From the NCBI RefSeq assembly GCF_000344135.1, contig NZ_BAOP01000012.1:1-64000 (forward strand): a DNA stretch of 64,000 nucleotides, given 5' to 3'. How positions within the stretch are numbered: the first letter of the stretch is position 1; each line of letters begins with the position of its first letter. The notes under the pieces are model-generated. The model saw only the letters and a program-made list of their open reading frames with translations. It was not told the origin of the DNA and did no database searches. Positions 8,931 through 19,681 of the stretch are shown here, one piece after another. Source of the DNA: Gordonia malaquae NBRC 108250 (GTDB taxonomy: Bacteria; Actinomycetota; Actinomycetes; Mycobacteriales; Mycobacteriaceae). The translations under genes and the position numbers were made by a program.

Positions 8931-10505
8931 ATGCGTTCACATGTATCCGTCGGATCGGCGATGACCTGGCAGTTGCGCACGATCGGCGCTGCAGCGGGAG
9001 TCGGCGCGGCGATCTGCCTGAGCCAGGGCCAGGCGTGGGCCGAGGATGAACCGCCGCAGTCACCCAGCGTGACAGCCGAGGTGACTGAGCCCGATTCTGC
9101 AGCCGAATCGTCTGACTCCGGTACGCCTGCAGAATCGGAATCGGGGTCTTCAGACGACACCGCCCCGACAACGCCGGCTCCGATCGAGACCGCACCCGAG
9201 ATCGAGGCGGAACGTTCGAGTCCGACCGGCTCCGCCGATGCGGCGTCTGATGTCCCCGAGGCCACCGCCGCCTCGACGAATATCGTCCACGACGTTGATG
9301 GTCACCTGCGGCACGGCGATCAGGGCGTGACCGATAGAACGGCTGGTGGACGTCCCGCCGCGGTGTCGCCGTCGGTCGGTCAGCCTGGTGTGGTGTCCGA
9401 CCGACGGACGTCGGCGGTTGTGCCGTTCGAGGCCGTTCGAGTGCCCTCTGCGGGTCCGTCGGTGGCGTTCCCGCGGCCCACGTTCGGGTCGACGGCGCCG
9501 GCACCGATGCCAGGTTGGCTCGGCGTGTTTGGTCTGACCCCGACGTCCGGCTCAGGCGAGAAGCCGCCGCGAACGGTCGACGCGTTGTCGTGGGTCCTGC
9601 TGTGGTTCACCCGGCGGCAGCCGCAGGAGGCGAGATCCGCGATCGACCCGATCGCGACGCCCGTCGCTACGGCGTTCGCAACCATGTCGGCGGAGCCGAC
9701 GCTGACCGACGCAGCCACCGGTGCGCTCGCCTTCGAGCCGGTTCTTCCGTCGAGTCTGGAAGACAACCCGCTGTGGGACTACAGCGAGTCTCCGTCGTGG
9801 TTGCGGGTGGTTCGAACCGCGCCTGCACCGTCGACGATGGTCGACCCGATCACCGGCGAAGAGGTCGCAGTGGAGTACTGGCTCATCGCGACGGAGGGGC
9901 AGGTCTGCGTTGAGGCTTCGTGTGACGGACTCACTCCTCACCATCCGATTGCGGCAAAGCCCTTGGCTGTTGGGGACAACGTCTACGAGGAGATCCGGCT
10001 CGGAGGCGTCTATACCCACGGCGAGAAGGTCAACAATTACTATCTCGCGGTGTATCGAGTGGGTGAGACGCCGGTCTCGATCTCTACGCTGCCGAGGATG
10101 ATGCCGTCAGCGCCGGGGACCACACCCACGGACCCGGTCGACCCGACTGATCCCACAGATCCCACAGATCCGACTGATCCCACTGACCCGACCGATCCGC
10201 CTGTCACCTGGCCCGGGTTTCCGTGGGAGGAGGGATTCAACGAGGAGTCGTGGGAGGCGTTCACCACGATCACCGGGAACATTCCAGTCGTCGGCAACGT
10301 CACGAGTGCAATCGGCATGTTCGTAGACGGATACCAATACGGGACGTGTCTCATCAACGGCGACGCGGAATGTCTCGCGGACGAACTGGGCGACATCGTC
10401 GGTGGCTTCGTCGGCACATTCGTTCCGGCGCCGTTCGGGGACACGGTCGGCAACTACATCGGGAACGCAGTGACCGACGGAATTCACGACCTGTTCGACT
10501 TCTGA
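8931..10505 (+). CDS. Large secreted protein with Asp-Pro-Thr repeat linker
   Basis: 524 residues. The signal peptide ends at GQAWA (about residue 37), followed by a Ser/Glu/Asp/Pro-rich disordered stretch to about residue 200. A folded region of about 200 residues follows (around WLRVVRTAPAP and ITGEEVAVEYW, with two closely spaced Cys, CVEASC). Then comes a Pro-Thr-Asp repeat linker. The last ~100 residues carry Gly-rich helices (VVGNVTSAIGMF, DIVGGFVGTFVP) and two further Cys. The start could also be the internal ATG 10 codons on. No family is recognised. The layout resembles a surface protein whose C-terminal domain is held on a flexible stalk. Confidence 0.8.
   Translation: MRSHVSVGSAMTWQLRTIGAAAGVGAAICLSQGQAWAEDEPPQSPSVTAEVTEPDSAAESSDSGTPAESESGSSDDTAPTTPAPIETAPEIEAERSSPTGSADAASDVPEATAASTNIVHDVDGHLRHGDQGVTDRTAGGRPAAVSPSVGQPGVVSDRRTSAVVPFEAVRVPSAGPSVAFPRPTFGSTAPAPMPGWLGVFGLTPTSGSGEKPPRTVDALSWVLLWFTRRQPQEARSAIDPIATPVATAFATMSAEPTLTDAATGALAFEPVLPSSLEDNPLWDYSESPSWLRVVRTAPAPSTMVDPITGEEVAVEYWLIATEGQVCVEASCDGLTPHHPIAAKPLAVGDNVYEEIRLGGVYTHGEKVNNYYLAVYRVGETPVSISTLPRMMPSAPGTTPTDPVDPTDPTDPTDPTDPTDPTDPPVTWPGFPWEEGFNEESWEAFTTITGNIPVVGNVTSAIGMFVDGYQYGTCLINGDAECLADELGDIVGGFVGTFVPAPFGDTVGNYIGNAVTDGIHDLFDF
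10131..10200 (+). repeat. In-frame 9-bp repeats coding Asp-Pro-Thr
   Basis: About seven units of a GAYCCSACN-type 9-bp repeat code for DPT/DPV/DPP in a row inside the secreted protein gene. This is a low-complexity linker that can change in length by slippage. Confidence 0.85.
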
Positions 10506-10526
10506 TCGGTCAGACCAGCGCACTCT

Positions 10527-10563
10527 CCGCCGATTGTGACCGCATTTCGGTCACAATCGGCGG
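10527..10563. terminator. Bidirectional terminator hairpin between convergent genes
   Basis: A perfect 16-bp stem (10527-10542 with 10548-10563) with a 5-nt loop lies between the stop of the secreted protein and the stop of fadH. The right arm is followed by AAAG. Its arm sequence is closely related to the hairpin at 62669-62705. Confidence 0.85.
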
Positions 10564-10574
10564 AAAGTGTCAGA

Positions 10575-13239
<2,665 letters not shown>

Positions 13240-13255
13240 GCGATGACGCTAGCAG

Positions 13256-13292
13256 TGCAACAGTGCGGTATGCAACAGAATGTTATGCAACA
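13256..13292. promoter_or_regulatory. Candidate PadR operator: three 15-bp-spaced TGCAACA repeats
   Basis: TGCAACA occurs at 13256-13262, 13271-13277 and 13286-13292, exactly 15 bp apart. The second and third are preceded by A or T to give ATGCAACA, and AACA-GAA-TGTT forms a small dyad between them. The block lies 17-53 bp upstream of padR and 51-87 bp upstream of the divergent gene, a fitting place to control both. Confidence 0.6.
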
Positions 13293-13342
13293 AGGTTCAT
13301 AGTCGCGAGCGGGCGGCCTCAATCCCTGCTAAGAAAGGTGCC

Positions 13343-14260
13343 GTGAGCACTTTTCGTCGCATCGACCTGCCCGGATCCGCGCCCGAAGACGTCGTCGTGT
13401 TGCCCGACGGACGCATCGGCACCGGCCTCTCGGATGGAAGACTGCTGGCCGTTGACGCCGAGTCCGGCACGGTGGAGGTGATCGCCGACACCGCGGGCCG
13501 ACTCCTCGGGCTCGACGTGCAGGCCGACGGGTCCGTTGTGCTCTGCGATCACGATCGTGGTCTGTTGCTCCTCGGCGCGGGGAGACAACGGGCGTCGGTG
13601 CTCGTCGACACCGTCGACGGTCGCCCGCTGCACTTCGCGAGCAACGCCGCCACCGCGTCGGACGGGTCGGTGTACTTCTCATCGTCCAGTCAGCGCTTCA
13701 CGATCGATCGGTGGCGGGCCGACCTCATCGAGCATTCCGGCACCGGACGGCTGATGCGCCGCAATCCGGATGGAACGGTCGACGTGCTGCGCGGTGGCCT
13801 TCAGTTCGCCAACGGTGTCGTGCTGTCGCCGGACGAGACGTTTGTGCTGGTGGCCGAGACCGGCGCGGCCCGGATCTCCAGGCTGTGGCTCAACGGCGCA
13901 CGCGCCGGGGAATGGGACGTGTTCGCAGACGATCTGCCCGGCTATCCGGACAACATGTCGGTCGGCAGTGACGGACACGTCTGGGTGGCCCTGGCGTCAC
14001 CCCGCAACAGCGTCCTCGAAGCGCTCTTCAAACTGCCTCTGCGGGCCCGCAAGGTCCTCGCACGTGCCCCGGAACGCGTGGGACCGGCGCCGGAGGAGAC
14101 CCTGTGGGCCCTCGGAATCGCCTTCGACGGCACGGTGGCGCGCGAGGTCCGGCTCGACGACGTCGACTTCTCGTTCGCAACGAGTGTCGTCGAGCGGGAC
14201 GGTGTCCTGTTCTTCGGGACCATCGCCCACGACGCGCTCGCCGTTGTCACGCTCGACTGA
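13343..14260 (+). CDS. SMP-30/strictosidine synthase-like beta-propeller protein
   Basis: 305 residues starting at GTG 13343, with AAGAAAGG upstream. It shows repeated propeller blades: PEDVVVLPDGRIGTGLSDGR, GLDVQADGSVVLCD, NGVVLSPDETFVLVAET, YPDNMSVGSDGHVWVA. The block with LQFANGVVLSPDE and the DRWRADLIEH segment match the strictosidine-synthase-like arm of the family (lactonase or esterase type). Substrate unknown. It is divergent from padR-fadH and may share their regulation. The last 264 bp overlap the antisense end of the ABC exporter frame. Confidence 0.85.
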   Translation: MSTFRRIDLPGSAPEDVVVLPDGRIGTGLSDGRLLAVDAESGTVEVIADTAGRLLGLDVQADGSVVLCDHDRGLLLLGAGRQRASVLVDTVDGRPLHFASNAATASDGSVYFSSSSQRFTIDRWRADLIEHSGTGRLMRRNPDGTVDVLRGGLQFANGVVLSPDETFVLVAETGAARISRLWLNGARAGEWDVFADDLPGYPDNMSVGSDGHVWVALASPRNSVLEALFKLPLRARKVLARAPERVGPAPEETLWALGIAFDGTVAREVRLDDVDFSFATSVVERDGVLFFGTIAHDALAVVTLD

Positions 14261-15913
14261 CCAGCACGTCTCCGGTTCGAGGACATTACCGTCTCGGAGC
14301 GTCGCCACTCGGTCCGCGAGACGCAGGATTCGGGGGTCGTGTGTGATGAGCAGTGTGGTGCGGCCTTCGATCAACGTCGTCAACGCGCCCATCAGGCCGG
14401 CCACCGCCTCGTCGTCCAGCGCAGACGTCGGTTCGTCCAGGACGAGGATGCGGGTGTCTCGCAGCAGTGCTCGTGCGATGCACAGGCGTTGACGCTGGCC
14501 GCCCGACAGGTCGAGTCCGCCGTCGGACAGCACGGCGTCGTAGCCGCCGGGCAGGGAACGAATGAAGTCGTCGGCGCCCACCGCGACGGCGGCGTCGATC
14601 ACATCGTTCCGCGCCGCACCGGGTCGCCCGTAGGCGATGTTGTCGGCGACGGTGCCGGGTTTGATCAGCGGGACCTGCGGCAGCACAGTGACGTGATCGC
14701 GGACGGATGCCGCAGTCGTCGAAGCGATGTCGACGCCGTCGATATGCACTGAACCTCGGCTGGGAGTCTCGAGCCTGCCGAGGATTCCCGCCATCGTCGA
14801 CTTGCCCGCGCCACTGGGGCCGACCAGCGCGGTCACCCTCCCGGCAGGCAGCGTGAGGTCGGCGTGACGCAGAACCGTCCTGTCGCCCCGCTGCATCGTG
14901 ACCTGGCGGAAATGAACGTGACCCGCGTGGATGGCGAGCGGACGCGCCTCGGGTCGATCCGGTGCGTGCGGTTCCTCGTCGAGCAGTTCGGCGATCCGGG
15001 CCGCACTGACCCCCGTCGACGCCAACGACAATCGGACCTCAGCCAACTCCTGGAACTTGGGGTACAGCATCGCGACATAGCCGGTCAGCGCCATCAACTG
15101 GCCGACGCTCATCGAGCCCTGACGGACCTGCCACACACCGGTGATCGCGACGCTCAACGACACGAGGACCTGCGCGAATCCGAGCATCGCGCCGAAGCCG
15201 GCCTCCACCCGCGTCAGAGCCACCCGGGCCGTCATCCAGTCCCGTCCACGACGGTGCAGCGCGGTCTGTTCGGTGCCCTCCTGGTTGTACGCAACCGTCA
15301 CCTCGTGACCGGTCAGCGCCGAATGGAGTGTGTCAGTGAGTGCAGAGTCGGCGTCGCGTTCGCGCCACGTCTCGGTCGTCTGACGGCGCCCGTACCATGC
15401 CGACAGCAAGGCGATCGGCGGCACTGCGCACACCGCGACGACGGTGACGACGGTGTTCATCCAGAAGGCGGCGACCAGCAGGGCGACCATGTTGACGACC
15501 GCGATCACGCCCGTGAGCAGGCCCGACGCGATGAGGTGCTCCACGGCTTCGAGATCGCTGGAGTGGCGGACCACCAGATCGCCGATGCCACGTCTCCGGT
15601 GGGCAGCCGGTGAGAGCCGCTGGACGTGAGCGAAGACGGTGTCTCTGAGCGTCAGGACGATCTTCTCCGACTCCTTCGCTGCGATCACCTGGCCGAGATA
15701 GTCGCCGAGCGAGGCGATCCACATGCACGCGAGGGGGATCAGCGCTGCTGTCGTATCGGAGTCGAGTGCGCTGTCGACGACGTCGGAGAGCACGAACACG
15801 CCGACGGCGTCGCAACTCGCCGCGATGATGAACAGCAGGGCGGCCGTCGTGAGCAGTCGGCGGTGACCGCGGAGCAGAGGGACGAAGCGGGCGAGTGCGC
15901 GGCGGGCTGTCAT
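13997..15913 (-). CDS. ABC exporter, fused permease and ATPase, with unusual C-terminal tail
   Basis: 638 residues. Transmembrane segments occupy about residues 15-290 (for example LFIIAASCDAVGVFVLSDVV). The ATPase has Walker A GPSGAGKST, signature LSGGQRQR, Walker B ILVLDEPTSALDD and H-loop LLITHD. This is the type I half-exporter layout that dimerises. Core homology ends near LRDGNVLEPET, around 14275. The frame then lacks a stop for about 88 codons that run antisense to the SMP-30-like gene. The start is the ATG at 15911-15913 after GAGAGA. It follows a small Arg/Trp-rich peptide gene and a strong hairpin. The substrate is unknown: that peptide, or a drug. Confidence 0.88.
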   Translation of the reverse strand: MTARRALARFVPLLRGHRRLLTTAALLFIIAASCDAVGVFVLSDVVDSALDSDTTAALIPLACMWIASLGDYLGQVIAAKESEKIVLTLRDTVFAHVQRLSPAAHRRRGIGDLVVRHSSDLEAVEHLIASGLLTGVIAVVNMVALLVAAFWMNTVVTVVAVCAVPPIALLSAWYGRRQTTETWRERDADSALTDTLHSALTGHEVTVAYNQEGTEQTALHRRGRDWMTARVALTRVEAGFGAMLGFAQVLVSLSVAITGVWQVRQGSMSVGQLMALTGYVAMLYPKFQELAEVRLSLASTGVSAARIAELLDEEPHAPDRPEARPLAIHAGHVHFRQVTMQRGDRTVLRHADLTLPAGRVTALVGPSGAGKSTMAGILGRLETPSRGSVHIDGVDIASTTAASVRDHVTVLPQVPLIKPGTVADNIAYGRPGAARNDVIDAAVAVGADDFIRSLPGGYDAVLSDGGLDLSGGQRQRLCIARALLRDTRILVLDEPTSALDDEAVAGLMGALTTLIEGRTTLLITHDPRILRLADRVATLRDGNVLEPETCWSVERDNGERVVGDGPEEQDTVPLDDTRCEREVDVVEPDLARHRAVEGDSEGPQGLLRRRSHAFRGTCEDLAGPQRQFEERFEDAVAG

Positions 15914-15952
15914 TCGGGTGGTCTCTCTCGATCGAAGTGGGTGCGGACGCGC

Positions 15953-15990
15953 CGCGTGCGCCGGACCCGAGGGGGAGTCCGGCGCACGCG
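15953..15990 (-). terminator. Strong hairpin between peptide gene and ABC exporter (attenuator-like)
   Basis: A perfect 14-bp GC-rich stem (15953-15966 with 15977-15990) with a 10-nt loop begins 22 nt after the peptide stop codon and ends 40 nt before the exporter start. No T-run follows on the minus strand. It may be a leaky terminator, an mRNA-stabilising hairpin, or part of an attenuation switch. Confidence 0.6.
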
Positions 15991-16011
15991 CAGGGGTTGA
16001 GGTGGTGCTTG

Positions 16012-16143
16012 TCAGCGCCAGATCCAGGTCCAGCGGTGATTGCGGCGATCCCACTGACGCGTCCGGCGACGACGCGTCGGCTGCTGCTGGGTCTGGCGGT
16101 GCGGCTGCTGGTTGCCGGGGCGGGGTGCGGTGGTGTTCGACAT
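16012..16143 (-). CDS. 43-residue Arg/Trp-rich small peptide
   Basis: A short gene reading MSNTTAPRPGNQQPHR at the start and NHRWTWIWR at the end, with an Arg-rich middle (TRRRRTR). It has a very good Shine-Dalgarno, AAGGAG, 8 nt before the ATG, and nearly all third codon positions are G or C, as in real genes here. It lies 98 bp upstream of an ABC exporter on the same strand, with a hairpin between. It has no signal peptide or transmembrane segment. It may be an antimicrobial-type precursor exported by the ABC protein, or a leader peptide on which ribosomes stall. No known family is recognised. Confidence 0.65.
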   Translation of the reverse strand: MSNTTAPRPGNQQPHRQTQQQPTRRRRTRQWDRRNHRWTWIWR

Positions 16144-16415
16144 GTGATGGTCTCCTTGTTCGCAGATTGTTTCTTGCTTCTCTTCGGGCGCCTCGGGTGT
16201 GCGCCACGTGATTCAAGGTAGGAATCGTTCCTGGCAGGATTCGGGTGCGCGGCCTGCCAACTTCCTGGCCGCGATCTCACACACGCGATGTTCGACCTGC
16301 GAGGTGTTCATTACGTACCGGTGATCGACCCCGCAGTCGGATGCAACATCGTCTCCCTAGTTTCGAAGTCGACAGTCGACGACCAAGCCGTCGACTCCAG
16401 CACGAGGAGGCACAC
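16144..16415. promoter_or_regulatory. 272-bp divergent promoter region between peptide-ABC unit and narK
   Basis: This gap must hold the promoters of the minus-strand peptide-exporter unit and the plus-strand narK operon. The narK ribosome site GAGGAGG (16404-16410) is clear. I see no certain promoter or GlnR box. GTGTTCATTACGTACC around 16305-16320 is only loosely GlnR-like. Confidence 0.4.
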
Positions 16416-17804
16416 GTGAGACGCAGTCACACGATTGAGAACTGGGACGCGGAGGACGTCGCCGCGTGGGAGTCCGGCGGGAAGGACATCGCGCGCCGGA
16501 ACCTCATCTGGTCGGTGGTCGCCGAGCACGTCGGCTTCTCGGTGTGGTCGCTGTGGTCGGTGATGGTGCTGTTCATGCCGTCCGACGTCTACGGGATCTC
16601 CGCGGGTGACAAGTTCCTGATCGGCGCCGTCGCCACGCTCACCGGTGCGGTGCTGCGGTTCCCGTACACGATGGCCACCACCCGATTCGGCGGGCGGAAC
16701 TGGACGATCTTCTCCGCAGTGGTGCTGCTGGTTCCGGTCTCGGCGACGATCGTCCTGCTCGCCAATCCCGGTCAGCCACTCTGGATGTACCTGGTGTGCG
16801 CGGCCTTGACAGGCCTCGGCGGCGGCAACTTCGCGTCGTCGATGACCAACATCAACGCGTTCTATCCCCAACGGCTCAAAGGCTGGGCGCTCGGTCTCAA
16901 TGCGGGCGGCGGCAATCTGGGTGTGCCCGCCGTGCAGCTGCTGGGACTGCTGGTCCTGGCGCTGGTCGGCGACACCGAGCCCTATTGGGTGTGCGCCTTC
17001 TACCTGGTCGCGCTGGTCGTCGCGGGCATCGGCGCGGCGCTCTTCATGGACAATCTGGACGGTCCCGGCGTGGACATGTCGGCGATGCGAGCCGCGGTCG
17101 CCGATAAGAACACCTGGGTGATCGCCCTGCTGTACATCGGGACGTTCGGCTCGTTCATCGGCTTCTCATTCGCGTTCGCCCAGTTGTTGGTCATCAACTT
17201 CAAAGCCGACGGCCAGTCCGCGGGTGATGCCGCACTGCACGCTGCGTCGATCGCGTTCATCGGGCCGTTGCTCGGTTCGATCAGCCGCGTGTACGGCGGA
17301 AAGCTCGCCGACCGCATCGGCGGAAGCGTGGTGACCCTCGGTGTGTTCGTCGGCATGATCGGCGCTGCCGCGCTGCTGATCGTGGGGAACGGTTCACTCA
17401 CCGTCTCCGTGATCGCCTTCATCGTCCTGTTCGTGTTGTCGGGCATGGGCAACGGCTCGGTGTACAAGATCATCCCGTCGGTGTTCGACGCGGCCTCGCG
17501 GTCGCTGCCCCTCGACGAGGCAGGGCGCTCGGACTACTCGCGGTCCATGTCGGGTGCGGTCATCGGAATCGCGGGCGCCGTCGGCGGCCTCGGCGGAGTC
17601 GGCATCAACCTGGTCCTCCGCCAGTCGTATCAGTCCGGCGACGCCGGATCCGGAGTGTGGGCGTTCACCGTCTTCGCAGTGTTCTACCTGATCGCCGCAT
17701 TGGTCACCTGGCGCGCCTATGTCGCCACTCCTGCCGCGACGAGCGGCGGCGACGAGCAGGCACTCGCGTCGGAACCGGCCACATCTGGAACGATTGCTTC
17801 ATGA
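16416..17804 (+). CDS. narK: MFS nitrate/nitrite transporter, NarK type
   Basis: 462 residues with about 12 transmembrane segments. The nitrate-signature residues of the NNP family are visible: GGGNFASSMTNIN in segment 5 and NAGGGNLGVPAVQLL, plus SGMGNGSVYKIIP in the second half. I start at GTG 16416, with GAGGAGG 5 nt upstream. The stop overlaps the next gene by 4 bp (ATGA). It imports nitrate (possibly exchanging nitrite) for the assimilatory enzymes encoded just downstream on the other strand. Gene order matches M. tuberculosis narK3-Rv0260c. Confidence 0.93.
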   Translation: MRRSHTIENWDAEDVAAWESGGKDIARRNLIWSVVAEHVGFSVWSLWSVMVLFMPSDVYGISAGDKFLIGAVATLTGAVLRFPYTMATTRFGGRNWTIFSAVVLLVPVSATIVLLANPGQPLWMYLVCAALTGLGGGNFASSMTNINAFYPQRLKGWALGLNAGGGNLGVPAVQLLGLLVLALVGDTEPYWVCAFYLVALVVAGIGAALFMDNLDGPGVDMSAMRAAVADKNTWVIALLYIGTFGSFIGFSFAFAQLLVINFKADGQSAGDAALHAASIAFIGPLLGSISRVYGGKLADRIGGSVVTLGVFVGMIGAAALLIVGNGSLTVSVIAFIVLFVLSGMGNGSVYKIIPSVFDAASRSLPLDEAGRSDYSRSMSGAVIGIAGAVGGLGGVGINLVLRQSYQSGDAGSGVWAFTVFAVFYLIAALVTWRAYVATPAATSGGDEQALASEPATSGTIAS

Positions 17805-18937
17805 GTCTCGGTACCGATCGGGGAACCCCGCCCACGTTGGCGGGGTTCTCCGTTGCCATCACTGCGGCTCGGCGCGCGGAAGAGTTCGAGGCGCTGCTGA
17901 CTCGCCGCGGCGCGCGCGTCGTGTCGGCCGCCGCCATTTCGATGGTCCCGCTGGCCGACGACCGCGGTCTCTCTGAAGCGACAGCCGACCTCATCGAGAA
18001 CCCGCCGGACGTCTTGATAGCGACGACCGGCATCGGTTTCCGCGGCTGGATCGAGGCCGCCGACGAGTGGGGTGTGGCCGACGACCTGCTGTCCGCGCTC
18101 GCCGGCGCTCGTGTGATCTCCCGGGGCCCGAAGGCCACCGGGGCCCTGCGCGCAGCGGGGCTGCGGGAGGAGTGGTCGCCGGAGTCGGAGTCGTCCGCCG
18201 AGGTCCTCGCGCACTTGACCAGTGACGACCTCGGCGGAAAGCGGGTCGCCGTCCAACTCCACGGGGCGATCGACGCGTGGGATCCCAATCCCGGATTCCT
18301 GTCCGGGCTCGTCGGTCGCGGTGCCAGCGTCGTCGGAGTGCCCGTCTACAGATGGGAGGGACCGAGTGACGTCGCCGCGTTCGACGCCCTCGTCGACGAC
18401 GTCGCCCGAGCACGCGTCGACGCGGTGGCCTTCACGTCGGCGCCCGCAGCGGCGTCCATGCTGCTGCGGGCGGACGAGCTCGGCGTTCGAGACGCGTTGG
18501 TCGCGGCGCTGTCCGGCCCGGTCACCGCGTACAGCGTCGGCCCGGTGACGTCGGCGCCACTGGAGGCGGCAGGCATACCGTCGGTGGCGCCCGACCGGAT
18601 GCGGCTCGGCGCGCTCGCTCGTCTGATCGCCGAAGATCTGCCCGCAGGCAGCCCCGACATCGCGGTGGCGGGCCATCGACTCGGTGTGCACGCCGCCGCC
18701 GCAGTGGTGAACGGTGAGGTCCGTGAGGTGTCCGCGAGCGGTCTGACCGTGTTGAAAGCTCTCGCCGAGCAGCCAGGAGACGTCGTGTCCCGACAAGACC
18801 TCCTGGCCTTGCTTCCCGCGGCGGGCGACGACCTGCACGCCGTCGAGGTCGCCATCGGGCGGCTCCGGGACGCGCTCGGCGTCAGGGAGATCGTCGGGAC
18901 CGTGGTCAAACGCGGCTACCGCCTCGCGGTGGACTGA
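17801..18937 (+). CDS. Uroporphyrinogen-III synthase-like domain fused to winged-helix DNA-binding domain
   Basis: 378 residues. The N-terminal ~275 residues are HemD-like (AGFSVAITAARRAEEFEALL, then IATTGIGFRGW, VAFTSAPAAASML and YSVGPVTSAPLEAAG). The last ~95 are an OmpR/PhoB-type winged helix (LTVLKALAEQPGDVVSRQDLL, then VEVAIGRLRDALG and TVVKRGYRLAV). Coupled to narK by a 4-bp overlap. The HemD half may make or sense a sirohaem precursor and the wing may regulate nitrate genes. Such fusions (Rv0260c type) are known next to nitrate genes, but their exact role is not settled. Confidence 0.9.
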   Translation: MSLGTDRGTPPTLAGFSVAITAARRAEEFEALLTRRGARVVSAAAISMVPLADDRGLSEATADLIENPPDVLIATTGIGFRGWIEAADEWGVADDLLSALAGARVISRGPKATGALRAAGLREEWSPESESSAEVLAHLTSDDLGGKRVAVQLHGAIDAWDPNPGFLSGLVGRGASVVGVPVYRWEGPSDVAAFDALVDDVARARVDAVAFTSAPAAASMLLRADELGVRDALVAALSGPVTAYSVGPVTSAPLEAAGIPSVAPDRMRLGALARLIAEDLPAGSPDIAVAGHRLGVHAAAAVVNGEVREVSASGLTVLKALAEQPGDVVSRQDLLALLPAAGDDLHAVEVAIGRLRDALGVREIVGTVVKRGYRLAVD

Positions 18938-18948
18938 GCACAGACAAG

Positions 18949-18989
18949 ACTGGTGACCAACGGCTGCTCGTCAGCCGTTGGTCACCAGT
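18949..18989. terminator. Bidirectional terminator after the narK operon
   Basis: A perfect 18-bp stem (18949-18966 with 18972-18989) with a 5-nt loop, flanked by CACAGA/TCTGTG that can extend it. It sits between two convergent operons (stops at 18937 and 19007). Confidence 0.9.
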
Positions 18990-19006
18990 TCTGTGTGCCG
19001 ACGTGA

Positions 19007-19681
19007 TCAGACAGTGACGGGTCGCGCTGCGAGAGCGCACGCGCGGTCCACGATGAGGGGATGGAGCCCGAGCGGCCGCGCGACGACGTCGGCTCCCGAC
19101 TCGACGAGCCTGCTCTGGAACAGTCCTGGCGCGAGCAGGTGAGATGCGACGGCGACGCGGCCCCGAGTCCTCGACACCGCCTCGGCGACGCTCGGGATGT
19201 GCGCGACGCGCGGCGACGGCGCGGCGAACGCGACGGTCACCGGAGCGTCGACCAGCGACGACAGGCGGTCGGCGACCTCCTCGACGTCGGCGACCGCCAT
19301 CGGGTCCGACGATCCCGCGGCCGCGAGGACCACGGTGTCGCCGCGGCGACGGCCCGCCTCGTCGAGCCGGTCGACGAGGGCGGCGAGCACCTCGTCCGAC
19401 GGTCCGAGGGAGTCGGTGACTCTCGTCGGCGGGAGCCCGGGCCGTGACAGATGCTCGGGGATGTCGCGGCGCACGTGGTACCCGCGGCCGAGGAACGCGG
19501 GAACCACGGTCGTTTCACGGTTCAGGCGCGCGAGGGCCTCGCTCGGGCTGGGGCCGAGGACGTCGACGAACGCCACCGACACGTCGACGTCCAAGCGTTC
19601 GCACATCGCGCAGGCGAGGTCTCCGATGAGGGCGACCCCGTGCGGGTTGCGAGTTCCGTGCGCCACCAGGAGGACCGTCAT
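19007..19681 (-). CDS. Sirohydrochlorin chelatase-like protein (CbiX/SirB family)
   Basis: 224 residues. The family start LLVAHGTRNPHG carries the metal-site histidine, with a second half-domain at LAAAGSSDPMAVADVEEVA. Two CbiX-type halves are present, as in long chelatases. It is the last gene of nirB-nirD-chelatase, overlapping nirD by 4 bp (ATGA). Its likely role is inserting Fe2+ into sirohydrochlorin to make the sirohaem needed by NirB. It corresponds in position to M. tuberculosis Rv0259c. Confidence 0.88.
   Translation of the reverse strand: MTVLLVAHGTRNPHGVALIGDLACAMCERLDVDVSVAFVDVLGPSPSEALARLNRETTVVPAFLGRGYHVRRDIPEHLSRPGLPPTRVTDSLGPSDEVLAALVDRLDEAGRRRGDTVVLAAAGSSDPMAVADVEEVADRLSSLVDAPVTVAFAAPSPRVAHIPSVAEAVSRTRGRVAVASHLLAPGLFQSRLVESGADVVARPLGLHPLIVDRACALAARPVTV

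Noticed and set aside
10131-10200. Possible CRISPR-like array
   Set aside because: The 9-bp units are in frame and encode Asp-Pro-Thr. There are no spacers.
15914-16216. N-terminal extension of the ABC exporter upstream of the ATG at 15913
   Set aside because: It is Pro/Ser/Ala-rich and overlaps the peptide gene in another frame and the hairpin. The start at 15913 has its own ribosome site.
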